In this document: in pieces, positions 1 to 5,081 of the stretch | How positions within the stretch are numbered: the stretch's first letter is position 1 | Layout of the letters: the number at the start of each line of letters is the position of its first letter | Assembly (NCBI GenBank): GCA_026400595.1 | Contig: JAPLOT010000113.1 | Span: 1 to 5,081, forward strand | Source: Alphaproteobacteria bacterium | GTDB taxonomy: Bacteria; Pseudomonadota; Alphaproteobacteria; Rhizobiales; Aestuariivirgaceae | DNA: 5,081 bases | Direction of reading: 5' to 3' | Position numbers and translations under genes: made by a program | Notes under the pieces: model-generated | The model's input: only the letters and a program-made list of their open reading frames with translations | Databases searched by the model: none | What the model was told of the DNA's origin: nothing

Positions 1-272
1 TGGCCCACGGCCGACTGTTCGGCCACGGTACCGCCGGCGATGCTCTTGGCGCGCAGGTCGGCGATGTCGCGGAACAGCTTGTCCTCGTGAGCGGCATAGC
101 CCTTCACCGTCTCGATCAGATTGGGAATGAGATCGGCACGGCGCTTCAGCTGCACATCGATGCCGCTCCAGCCCTCGGAGACGAGGTTCTTCAGCTTCAC
201 CAGCGCATTGTAGGCATAGACGAGGTAACCGATCACCGCCGCGATCAGCGCCAGAATTCCATAGCCGAACAT
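1..272 (-). CDS. lemA: LemA family membrane protein, N-terminal part (cut by the window edge)
   Basis: Translating the minus strand from the ATG at 272-270 gives 90 uninterrupted residues to the left edge. It begins with a hydrophobic stretch (about residues 3-20, MFGYGILALIAAVIGYLVYA) that should form one membrane anchor. The LemA signature follows at about 22-63: YNALVKLKN, then GIDVQLKRRADLIPNL and VKGYAAHE. LemA proteins are usually about 185-200 residues, an N-terminal helix followed by a helical bundle, so roughly half is missing here. The biochemical role of the family is unclear; it is often found beside HtpX protease or TPM-domain proteins, which would lie off the window. The start is supported by AGGGGAG at 281-287 with an 8-base spacer, and by a promoter at 300-328. 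It lies downstream of the amidohydrolase on the same strand but seems to have its own promoter. Family assignment is firm; function is not known. Confidence 0.93.
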   Translation of the reverse strand, partial: MFGYGILALIAAVIGYLVYAYNALVKLKNLVSEGWSGIDVQLKRRADLIPNLIETVKGYAAHEDKLFRDIADLRAKSIAGGTVAEQSAVG

Positions 273-280
273 GCGAGTCA

Positions 281-287
281 CTCCCCT
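281..287 (-). promoter_or_regulatory. Ribosome binding site of lemA
   Basis: On the minus strand AGGGGAG lies 8 bases before the ATG at 272-270. It is a strong Shine-Dalgarno match and fixes the start of the LemA-family gene, which has no other in-frame ATG close by. Confidence 0.7.
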
Positions 288-299
288 GTTGACGCGGCG

Positions 300-328
300 A
301 TTATCGCGGCAGCGGATGACGCAATCAA
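300..328 (-). promoter_or_regulatory. Likely sigma-70-type promoter of lemA
   Basis: On the minus strand TTGATT (328-323) is followed, after exactly 17 bases, by GATAAT (305-300). These match the consensus -35 and -10 hexamers at 4-5 of 6 and 5 of 6 positions. Transcription would start near 293, about 20 bases before the lemA start codon and just ahead of its ribosome binding site. The whole promoter sits in the 66-base gap after the amidohydrolase stop codon (341-339). This suggests lemA is transcribed on its own, although read-through from the regulator-amidohydrolase pair is also possible because no terminator is visible. It was found by eye and has not been tested. Confidence 0.55.
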
Positions 329-338
329 GCGGATGTTG

Positions 339-1157
339 TCAGCCAAGCGCAAAGGGCCGGTCGTGGTGCAGCGACGGGATGCGGCTGCGCGTCTGTGCGA
401 CCATCGCCAGGTCGATCTCGGCAAGGATGATGCCTTCTTCGGTTCCGCCATCGGCCAGAACGCGCCCCCAGGGATCGACGATCAGCGAATGGCCATAGCA
501 CTGGCTGCCGTCCGTCAGCGTGCCGTACTGGCAGGGCGCAATCACATAGGCGCCGTTCTCGATGGCGCGGGCCCGCTGCAGCACATGCCAATGCGCCTCG
601 CCCGTCATGCGGGTGAAGGCCGCCGGCGTCGCCAGCATCTCCGCGCCAGCCTGCGCATAGGCGCGGTAGAGCGCGGCAAAGCGCAGGTCATAGCAGATCG
701 AAAGACCAATTCTGCCTTCGGCGCAGGGTGCGATCACCGCCGTGTCGCCGGGCGCGATGGTGGCCGATTCGCGATAGACCTTGCCCGGCCCGAGATCGAC
801 GTCGAACATGTGGATCTTGTCGTAGCGCGCGGCGATGCCGCCATCGGGCTTCAGCATGTAGGAGCGGTTGTTGATGCGTCCGTCGGCGGCGCGCACGCCG
901 ATCGAGCCGATGAGCAGCCAGATGCCGAGTTCGCTGGCAAGCGCAGCCATAGCGGGAAGCACGGGATGGTCCTTCTCTTCGGGCGCCACCGGATAGAGCA
1001 GCCCGTCGCGTGTATCGAGGCCGGCGCAATACTCCGGCGTGGCGACGAAGCCCGCGCCCTGTGCCGCAGCGTCGCGGATCAGCCGGGCGAGGACGGCAAT
1101 GTCATGCGCCACATCGGGCGTGGCGGAATTCTGGATACAGGCGGCGCGAAAGCTCAT
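339..1157 (-). CDS. Nitrilase-superfamily carbon-nitrogen hydrolase (Nit1/Nit2-like amidase)
   Basis: This is a 272-residue cytoplasmic hydrolase with the complete Glu-Lys-Cys triad of the nitrilase superfamily: E42 in TPEYC, K114 in RYDKIHMFDVDL, and C155 in GLSICYDLRF. The KIHMFDVDL and C-terminal RSRIPSLHHDRPF stretches are typical of the Nit1/Nit2 branch, whose known members hydrolyse amides of small omega-amido or deaminated-glutathione compounds. Length matches that branch (about 265-285). The actual substrate cannot be deduced. The ATG at 1157-1155 overlaps the stop of the LysR gene as ATGA. There is no good ribosome binding site just upstream, so translation is probably coupled to the regulator. 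The pairing with a phosphonate regulator hints at a shared physiological context: possibly release of an amine or acid from an amide related to phosphonate or amino-acid turnover, or general metabolite repair. The superfamily call is very secure, the subfamily likely, and the role unknown. Confidence 0.9.
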   Translation of the reverse strand: MSFRAACIQNSATPDVAHDIAVLARLIRDAAAQGAGFVATPEYCAGLDTRDGLLYPVAPEEKDHPVLPAMAALASELGIWLLIGSIGVRAADGRINNRSYMLKPDGGIAARYDKIHMFDVDLGPGKVYRESATIAPGDTAVIAPCAEGRIGLSICYDLRFAALYRAYAQAGAEMLATPAAFTRMTGEAHWHVLQRARAIENGAYVIAPCQYGTLTDGSQCYGHSLIVDPWGRVLADGGTEEGIILAEIDLAMVAQTRSRIPSLHHDRPFALG

Positions 1158-2044
1158 CGCCGCAGTCTAGCCTTGGCTGGCGCAGCTTGGCCAGACGCTT
1201 CCGGCATGTCGAGGAAGGAGCGGATGACATGCAGGCCGGCACGGGACTTCAGGCAGATGAGCCATTCCGACATGACCGCCGGCCAGTCCGATATGGCAAG
1301 GCTACGCAGCCGCGAATCGGTGGAAAGCTCGCCCTCCGACATGATCGCGACTCCCAGGCCCTCAGCCACCGCTTCGCGCACCGCCTCGCGGCCCTCGATC
1401 TCGATGATGCCGGCGGGCTTCAGGCCGCGGCGGCGCAGCTCGTCGGTCAGCAGCCGGCGCGTGGCCGACCCTTCCTCGCGCAGGATCATCGGCCGGTTCA
1501 TGAGGGCATCGAGCGTGATGCGCACGGCCTTTTCGCCCTGCCCCGGCACCACGGCCACCAGCCGGTCCTCGCGCAGGCGGCGGAGCACGAAGCGATCATC
1601 GGAGGGACGATCGGCCACGATTGCCACGTCGATCGCAAAGGCCTCCAGCCGGGCCAGCAGATCGGCCGAATTGCCGGTGACCAGGCGCACCGCGATCCCG
1701 GGGAAAGCCGCACGGAAACGGGCGACGCGGGGCAGGATATGGACCGCTGCATCGGCACCGATGGTCAGCTGGCCTTCCTCGAGCGTCCGGGCTCGCGACA
1801 GCAGGTCCCGGGCCTCGGTCTCCGCCTCGAAGAGCCGTTCGGCTATGGCGAGCAGGCTGCGGCCCATGGCGGTCAGAACGACTCCGGACGTCCCGCGGTT
1901 GAACAGCTGGACACCGTAGCTTTCCTCCAGCTTGCGGACATGGTCGGACACCGCGGGCTGTGTCAGCGACAGGTGCTCCGCGGCGCGCGAGAACCCGCCA
2001 TGGATGGCGACCGCGTGAAAGGCCTTGAGCTGAGCGTGACGCAT
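1154..2044 (-). CDS. LysR-family transcriptional regulator, probable regulator of the phn operon
   Basis: This 296-residue protein has the usual LysR length and layout. An N-terminal winged helix-turn-helix covers about residues 3-62 (GGFSRAAEHLSLTQPAVSDHVRKLE, 16-40, given here as family signature; recognition helix around TQPAVSDHVRKLE; then YGVQLFNR). A linker helix follows at about 63-90, and a periplasmic-binding-protein-like effector domain from about 92 (GQLTIGAD) to 280. Within the latter REEGSATR (189-196) is the loop that often contacts the inducer. It is divergent from phnW across a 90-base gap containing a LysR-type operator, so it most likely senses 2-aminoethylphosphonate or a pathway intermediate and controls phnWAY and itself. 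LysR regulators specifically associated with aminoethylphosphonate catabolism are a recognised subfamily. The chosen ATG (2044-2042) starts the normal MRHAQLKAFHAV helix; no clear ribosome binding site precedes it. It overlaps the downstream amidohydrolase by four bases. Family is certain; the effector is inferred. Confidence 0.92.
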   Translation of the reverse strand: MRHAQLKAFHAVAIHGGFSRAAEHLSLTQPAVSDHVRKLEESYGVQLFNRGTSGVVLTAMGRSLLAIAERLFEAETEARDLLSRARTLEEGQLTIGADAAVHILPRVARFRAAFPGIAVRLVTGNSADLLARLEAFAIDVAIVADRPSDDRFVLRRLREDRLVAVVPGQGEKAVRITLDALMNRPMILREEGSATRRLLTDELRRRGLKPAGIIEIEGREAVREAVAEGLGVAIMSEGELSTDSRLRSLAISDWPAVMSEWLICLKSRAGLHVIRSFLDMPEASGQAAPAKARLRR

Positions 2045-2054
2045 ATCTGTAAAA

Positions 2055-2071
2055 CTTATGACTTATATAAG
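2055..2071. promoter_or_regulatory. Candidate LysR-type operator (TTAT-N7-ATAA dyad)
   Basis: The sequence CTTATGACTTATATAAG is an inverted repeat with CTTAT and ATAAG arms separated by 7 bases. It contains the T-N11-A pattern (T2057, A2069) described for LysR-family binding sites. A second, nested perfect palindrome, CTTATATAAG, occupies 2062-2071, and CTTAT occurs twice in direct order 7 bases apart. The dyad lies about 10 bases upstream of the presumed phnW -35 element, the expected place for the recognition site of a LysR activator. It also sits over the probable transcription start of the regulator, which would allow autorepression. Binding is inferred from pattern and position only. Confidence 0.5.
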
Positions 2072-2099
2072 AACATACGATTTGACTGATAGCCGTCAA
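2072..2099 (-). promoter_or_regulatory. Possible promoter of the LysR regulator gene
   Basis: On the minus strand TTGACG (2099-2094) and TATGTT (2077-2072) are separated by 16 bases and match the -35 and -10 consensus at 5 and 4 positions. Transcription would begin near 2065, inside the candidate LysR operator, and the leader would be only about 20 bases. An alternative -10 in the nearby TTATAT stretch cannot be excluded. Confidence 0.4.
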
Positions 2100-2110
2100 G
2101 CCCTCATGCA
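2082..2110 (+). promoter_or_regulatory. Possible phnW promoter with a good -35 and a poor -10
   Basis: TTGACT at 2082-2087 matches the -35 consensus at five positions. At 17 bases' spacing the -10 position (2105-2110, CATGCA) is a poor match. A strong -35 with a weak -10 fits an activator-dependent promoter, as expected for a LysR-controlled operon, but the weak -10 also makes the exact promoter uncertain. The transcription start would fall near 2117, just ahead of the phnW ribosome binding site. Confidence 0.35.
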
Positions 2111-2122
2111 TCGGCCCGCACA

Positions 2123-2127
2123 CAGGA
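2123..2127 (+). promoter_or_regulatory. Ribosome binding site deciding the phnW start
   Basis: AGGAG at 2123-2127 lies 7 bases before the ATG at 2135, an ideal spacing. A later in-frame ATG at 2183 is preceded by AGGAGG (2175-2180), but only 2 bases away, too close for efficient initiation. The upstream start is therefore preferred. Confidence 0.6.
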
Positions 2128-2134
2128 GTTACCG

Positions 2135-3295
2135 ATGGACCGCGCCAGTACCCGCTACAATGGCCCCGAAGGCCAGGAGGACATGCCCTATCTCCTCACC
2201 CCCGGGCCGCTCACCACCTCGCGCAGCGTGAAGGCCACCATGCTGGCCGACTGGGGGTCGCGCGATGTCGAGTTCCGCAAGGTCGTGGCCGATATCCGCA
2301 AGGGCCTCCTCGCCATGGCCGGCTGCGATGCTTCCTATGAATGCGTGATCATGCAGGGCTCCGGCACCTTCGCCATCGAGGCGGCCCTCGGCTGCTTCTG
2401 TCCGGCCGGCGCCGGCAGGACGCTGGTGGTCGCCAATGGCGCCTATGGCGACCGTGCCGCCAGGATCCTTGAACGCATCGGCCGTCACGTCAGCAAGATC
2501 GACAAGGGTGACAGCGCCGCCCCGACAGTGGAGGAAGTGGCCGCAGCCCTCGATGCCGATGCCGCCATCACCCATGTCTGGATGATCCACTGCGAGACCA
2601 CTTCGGGCATCGTCAATCCGATCCAGGACATGGCCAAGATGGTCAAGGGCCGCAAGCGCGTCTTCATGGTCGACGCCATGTCGTCCTTCGGCGCGCTGCC
2701 GCTCGACATGATGGACGGCCTTGACGTGATGGTCTCGTCTTCGAACAAATGCATCGAGGGCGTGCCCGGCTTCTCCTATGTGCTGGTCAAGCGCGACATG
2801 CTCGAGGGCAGCAAGGGCCGCTGCCATTCGGTGGTGCTGGATCTCTACGAGCAGTGGAAAGGGCTTGAAGCAAATGGCCAGTTCCGCTTCACACCACCCA
2901 CCCATGCGCTGGTCGCCTTCCATCAGGCCATGCGCGAACATGCCGAGGAGGGCGGCGTTGCCGCCCGCGGCGAACGCTATCGCCGCAATGCACAGCAGCT
3001 GATCAAGGGCATGCGCGACATGGGCTTCACCACCCTGCTCTCCGACAACCAGGCTGGCCCCATCATCCAGACCTTTCTCACCCCGCGCGATCCCAACTTC
3101 GACTTCGAGCACTTCTACGAAGCGCTGCGCAGCCGCGGCTTCGCCATCTATCCCGGCAAGCTGACGCGGCGGCCCAGCTTCCGGATCGGCACCATCGGCA
3201 AGGTCGACGACCGCGTGATGGCCGGCGTGCTCAAGGCCATCCGCGACGTGCTGGCCGAGATGAAGGTCACCGATCTCTCCCCGCTCGAGGCATGA
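2135..3295 (+). CDS. phnW: 2-aminoethylphosphonate:pyruvate aminotransferase
   Basis: PhnW is a cytoplasmic PLP-dependent class V (fold type I) aminotransferase. It moves the amino group of 2-aminoethylphosphonate to pyruvate, giving phosphonoacetaldehyde and alanine. The 386-residue protein carries the family opening YLLTPGPLTTS (19-29). The PLP-phosphate loop is QGSGTFAIEA (74-83), followed by HCETTSG (152-158). D180 in FMVDAMSSFGALPLD should contact the PLP ring nitrogen, and K205 in SSSNKCIEGVPGF should form the Schiff base. RPSFRIGTIG near 345-354 supplies the substrate arginine (R350). Family members are usually about 360-375 residues; the extra length is a 16-residue N-terminal lead before MPYLLTPGP. 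The start at 2135 has the better ribosome binding site, though 2183 is possible. It is the first gene of the phn operon and overlaps phnA by ATGA, so the two are translationally coupled. The following genes show that the aldehyde product is oxidised rather than cleaved by PhnX. Identification is very secure. Confidence 0.97.
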   Translation: MDRASTRYNGPEGQEDMPYLLTPGPLTTSRSVKATMLADWGSRDVEFRKVVADIRKGLLAMAGCDASYECVIMQGSGTFAIEAALGCFCPAGAGRTLVVANGAYGDRAARILERIGRHVSKIDKGDSAAPTVEEVAAALDADAAITHVWMIHCETTSGIVNPIQDMAKMVKGRKRVFMVDAMSSFGALPLDMMDGLDVMVSSSNKCIEGVPGFSYVLVKRDMLEGSKGRCHSVVLDLYEQWKGLEANGQFRFTPPTHALVAFHQAMREHAEEGGVAARGERYRRNAQQLIKGMRDMGFTTLLSDNQAGPIIQTFLTPRDPNFDFEHFYEALRSRGFAIYPGKLTRRPSFRIGTIGKVDDRVMAGVLKAIRDVLAEMKVTDLSPLEA

Positions 3296-4536
3296 CGATG
3301 AAGACCGTTTCGGTGAATGGCCGCGACTATCACTGGCCGAAGGCACCGCTCGTCGTGATCTGCTGCGACGGCAGCGAACCCGACTACATGGAGGTGGCCA
3401 TGAAGGCCGGCCTCATGCCCAACCTCAAGCGCATCATCGCCAAGGGCGAGAACCTGCGCGGCCATTCGGCCATACCCAGCTTCACCAATCCCAACAACCT
3501 CTCGATCGTTACCGGGCGCCCGCCCGCCGTGCACGGCATCTGCGGCAACTACCTCATCGACCCGGCCACCGGCCAGGAGACGATGATGAACGATCCGAAA
3601 TGGCTTCGCGCGCCCACCATCTTCGAGGCCTTCCAGAAGGCCGGCGCCAGGGTGGCAGTGGTGACGGCCAAGGACAAGCTCCGCCTGCTGCTCGGCAAGG
3701 GTCTCGTCTTCGACGGCACGGCGGTGTCTTTCTCCTCCGAGAAGGCCGACAAGGCGACACTCAAGGACAACGGCATCGAAAACCCCTGCGCGCTGGTGGG
3801 CATGGCCGTGCCGGATGTCTACTCGGCCGAACTCTCGGAGTTCGTCTTCGCGGCCGGCGTGAAGCTGCTGGCCAGCATGCGGCCCGACCTCATGTATCTG
3901 TCGACCACCGACTATGTGCAACACAAGTATGCGCCGGGGTCGGACGGCGCCAACCGCTTCTATGCCATGATGGACCGCTATCTCGGCGAACTCGACTCCG
4001 GCGGCGCCACCATCGTCATCGTTGCCGACCATGGCATGAAGGACAAGCACCTGGCGGACGGCGCGCCCGACGTGATCTATCTGCAGGACCTGCTTGACGC
4101 GCGCTTCGGCAAGGGCACGACCAAGGTGATCCTGCCGATCACCGATCCCTATGTGGTCCATCACGGCGCGCTCGGGTCCTTCGCAACGGTCTATGCCTAT
4201 GGGCCTGCGATTTCCGATGTCATGACCTGGATCGCCCACCAGCCCGGCATCGACGTGGTGCTGAACAAGACGGATGGCTGCGCCCGTTTCGAACTGCCGG
4301 AAGATCGCATGGGCGACATCATCGTGATCTCGGGTGGCCCCACCGGCTCGAAGGTGATCGGCACCTCGCGCGACAAGCATGATCTTTCCGGACTGAACGA
4401 GCCGCTGCGCTCGCATGGCGGACTGACCGAGCAGGAGATCCCGGTGATCAGCAACCGCAAGCTGAAGAATCTGCCCGCGCAGCTGCGGAACTTCGATGCC
4501 TTCGCCATCGGCTGCAACAACATCGTGGAGAGCTGA
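3292..4536 (+). CDS. phnA: Phosphonoacetate hydrolase (zinc-dependent, alkaline phosphatase superfamily)
   Basis: PhnA cleaves the C-P bond of phosphonoacetate to acetate and phosphate using two zinc ions. All seven expected metal ligands and the threonine nucleophile of the alkaline-phosphatase/NPP fold are visible: D26 (VVICCDGSEPDY), T65 (IPSFTNPNN, the nucleophile), D206 and H210 (TTDYVQHKY), D245 and H246 (VADHGMKDKH), and H374 (LRSHGGLTEQEIP). Two lysines, K127 and K129 (TAKDKLR), are likely substrate contacts. The 414-residue length is normal for this enzyme. It has no signal peptide and should be cytoplasmic. ATG 3292 overlaps the phnW stop; a second in-frame ATG at 3298 has better spacing (7 bases) from GAGG at 3287-3290 and would remove two residues. 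The product should not be confused with the unrelated zinc-ribbon protein called PhnA (YjdM) in Escherichia coli. phnY follows after one base. Identification is very secure from the intact active site and the operon. Confidence 0.97.
   Translation: MTMKTVSVNGRDYHWPKAPLVVICCDGSEPDYMEVAMKAGLMPNLKRIIAKGENLRGHSAIPSFTNPNNLSIVTGRPPAVHGICGNYLIDPATGQETMMNDPKWLRAPTIFEAFQKAGARVAVVTAKDKLRLLLGKGLVFDGTAVSFSSEKADKATLKDNGIENPCALVGMAVPDVYSAELSEFVFAAGVKLLASMRPDLMYLSTTDYVQHKYAPGSDGANRFYAMMDRYLGELDSGGATIVIVADHGMKDKHLADGAPDVIYLQDLLDARFGKGTTKVILPITDPYVVHHGALGSFATVYAYGPAISDVMTWIAHQPGIDVVLNKTDGCARFELPEDRMGDIIVISGGPTGSKVIGTSRDKHDLSGLNEPLRSHGGLTEQEIPVISNRKLKNLPAQLRNFDAFAIGCNNIVES
4527..4530 (+). promoter_or_regulatory. 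Ribosome binding site of phnY inside the end of phnA
   Basis: GGAG at 4527-4530, within the last codons of phnA, lies 7 bases before the ATG at 4538. It supports that ATG over the in-frame ATG at 4544 and shows that phnY translation follows directly on phnA. Confidence 0.5.
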
Positions 4537-4537
4537 G

Positions 4538-5081
4538 ATGAACATGACCACGGCCAAGCGCCCTGTGATCAGGGAAGCCATGCGCATCGGCGGGCGAAAG
4601 GTGACGACCGACGACGTGGTGCCGGTGCACTATCCCTACACCAACGAGGTGATCGGCACGGTGCCCGCCGGCCGCGCCGAGCACGCGGCCGAGGCCTTCG
4701 CCATCGCAGCGGCCTACAAGCCCAGGCTCACGCGCTACGAGCGCCAGCAGATCCTGTTCCGCGCCGCCGAGCTGATCCGCAGCCGCCGCGACCAGCTCTC
4801 CGACCTCATCACGCTGGAGCTGGGCCTGTCCAAGAAGGACTCGCTCTACGAGGTCGGCCGCGCCTATGACGTCTATTCCCTGGCCGGACAATTGGCCATT
4901 CTCGACGACGGGCAGATCTTCTCATGCGATCTCACCCAGCATGGCAAGCCGAGCAAGATCTTCACCAAGCGAGAGACTGTGTGCGTGATCTCGGCGATCA
5001 CCCCGTTCAACCATCCGCTCAACATGGTCTCGCACAAGGTGGCGCCGGCGATCGCCACCAACAACTGCGTGGTCTGCAAGC
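4538..5081 (+). CDS. phnY: Phosphonoacetaldehyde dehydrogenase, N-terminal part (cut by the window edge)
   Basis: Reading from ATG 4538 gives 181 uninterrupted residues that belong to the NAD(P)-dependent aldehyde dehydrogenase superfamily. The start of the fold is recognisable: PYTNEVIGTVPAG (33-45), ERQQILFRAAELI (68-80), and LITLELGLSKKDS (90-102). VCVISAITPFNHPLN (148-162) is the counterpart of the usual PWNFP motif, with N158 as the oxyanion-hole asparagine. NNCVVCK ends at the cofactor-binding lysine, K181. The family is about 480-490 residues, so the catalytic Glu and Cys and the C-terminal half lie beyond the edge. In this operon its job is oxidation of phosphonoacetaldehyde to phosphonoacetate, linking PhnW and PhnA. 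The dehydrogenase family is certain from sequence; the phosphonate specificity rests mainly on operon position and on PFNHPLN, which I associate with this subfamily. R108 and H159 may be phosphonate contacts, from memory of the S. meliloti enzyme and unchecked. The start follows the phnA stop by one base. Confidence 0.93.
   Translation, partial: MNMTTAKRPVIREAMRIGGRKVTTDDVVPVHYPYTNEVIGTVPAGRAEHAAEAFAIAAAYKPRLTRYERQQILFRAAELIRSRRDQLSDLITLELGLSKKDSLYEVGRAYDVYSLAGQLAILDDGQIFSCDLTQHGKPSKIFTKRETVCVISAITPFNHPLNMVSHKVAPAIATNNCVVCK

Larger units (their letters stand above)
2045..2134. promoter_or_regulatory. Divergent control region between the LysR regulator and phnW
   Basis: This 90-base gap is the only clearly AT-rich stretch in the window, most markedly at about 2045-2090. 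It separates the start codons of two divergent transcription units. It holds a LysR-type dyad (2055-2071), two facing TTGAC hexamers (2082-2086 and 2095-2099), and the phnW ribosome binding site. It must therefore contain the promoters of both the regulator and the phn operon. The arrangement is typical of LysR systems, in which one operator both activates the target and represses the regulator. Confidence 0.75.

Noticed and set aside
297..307. GCGATTATCGC dyad as a terminator for the amidase gene
   Set aside because: The stem is only five base pairs, there is no run of T after it on the minus strand, and it overlaps a good -10 element.
87..1919. Long plus-strand open frame of 610 codons opposite the amidase and regulator
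   Set aside because: It runs antisense across two genes with clear family motifs and intact catalytic residues. Its translation is rich in Arg, Ala, Ser and His with no recognisable domain, which is typical of the empty antisense frames of GC-rich genes.
1010..2089. Plus-strand open frame of 359 codons opposite the LysR gene
   Set aside because: It is antisense to a well-supported regulator, shows no domain, and has no ribosome binding site; it also runs into the intergenic control region.
2129..3346. Minus-strand open frame of 405 codons opposite phnW
   Set aside because: It mirrors the phnW codons, is rich in His, Gly, Asp and Ala, and shows no known fold, so it is a GC-driven shadow of phnW.
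3148..4587. Minus-strand open frame of 479 codons opposite phnA
   Set aside because: It covers a gene with all metal ligands in place on the other strand, and its own translation is low-complexity with no domain or plausible start signal.
1..5081. Mobile elements, tRNA or other RNA genes, CRISPR arrays and att sites
   Set aside because: I saw no transposase or integrase sequence, terminal inverted repeats, tRNA-like cloverleaf or spaced direct repeats. Base composition is even apart from the short intergenic region, so there is no sign of recent insertion inside the window.
2135..5081. A novel phosphonate biosynthesis system rather than a degradation system
   Set aside because: There is no PEP mutase or phosphonopyruvate decarboxylase in the window, and the hydrolase has a full phosphonoacetate hydrolase active site, so the direction is catabolic.

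Overview
The window comes from a GC-rich bacterium. The gene content and protein style (phosphonoacetate-type phosphonate catabolism, a LysR regulator tied to it, GC-rich codon use) suggest an alphaproteobacterium, most likely of the rhizobial order. The lineage is inferred from family knowledge, not from a marker gene. Almost all of the window is coding, in two divergent blocks around a short AT-rich intergenic region at about 2045-2134.

Minus-strand block, read from right to left: a LysR-family regulator (1154-2044), a nitrilase-superfamily amidohydrolase of the Nit1/Nit2 type overlapping it by ATGA (339-1157), then, after a 66-base gap holding a good sigma-70-like promoter, the N-terminal half of a LemA-family membrane protein that runs off the left edge (1-272).

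Plus-strand block: a tightly packed operon. It starts with phnW, 2-aminoethylphosphonate:pyruvate aminotransferase (2135-3295). Next is phnA, the zinc-dependent phosphonoacetate hydrolase (3292-4536), which overlaps phnW by ATGA. Last is the start of phnY, phosphonoacetaldehyde dehydrogenase (4538 to the right edge), one base after the phnA stop. Together they encode the hydrolytic route 2-aminoethylphosphonate -> phosphonoacetaldehyde -> phosphonoacetate -> acetate + phosphate, known from Sinorhizobium meliloti. The alternative phosphonatase (PhnX) route is not seen here, and no transporter lies within the window.

The divergent regulator probably controls the phn operon and itself. The intergenic region carries a TTAT-N7-ATAA dyad, which is a classic LysR-type operator, and two facing TTGAC hexamers that look like the -35 elements of divergent promoters. 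The least conventional element is the amidohydrolase translationally coupled to the regulator. Its substrate cannot be read from the sequence, and a link to phosphonate metabolism is possible but unproven. The rest of the window is a recognisable, previously described catabolic system.
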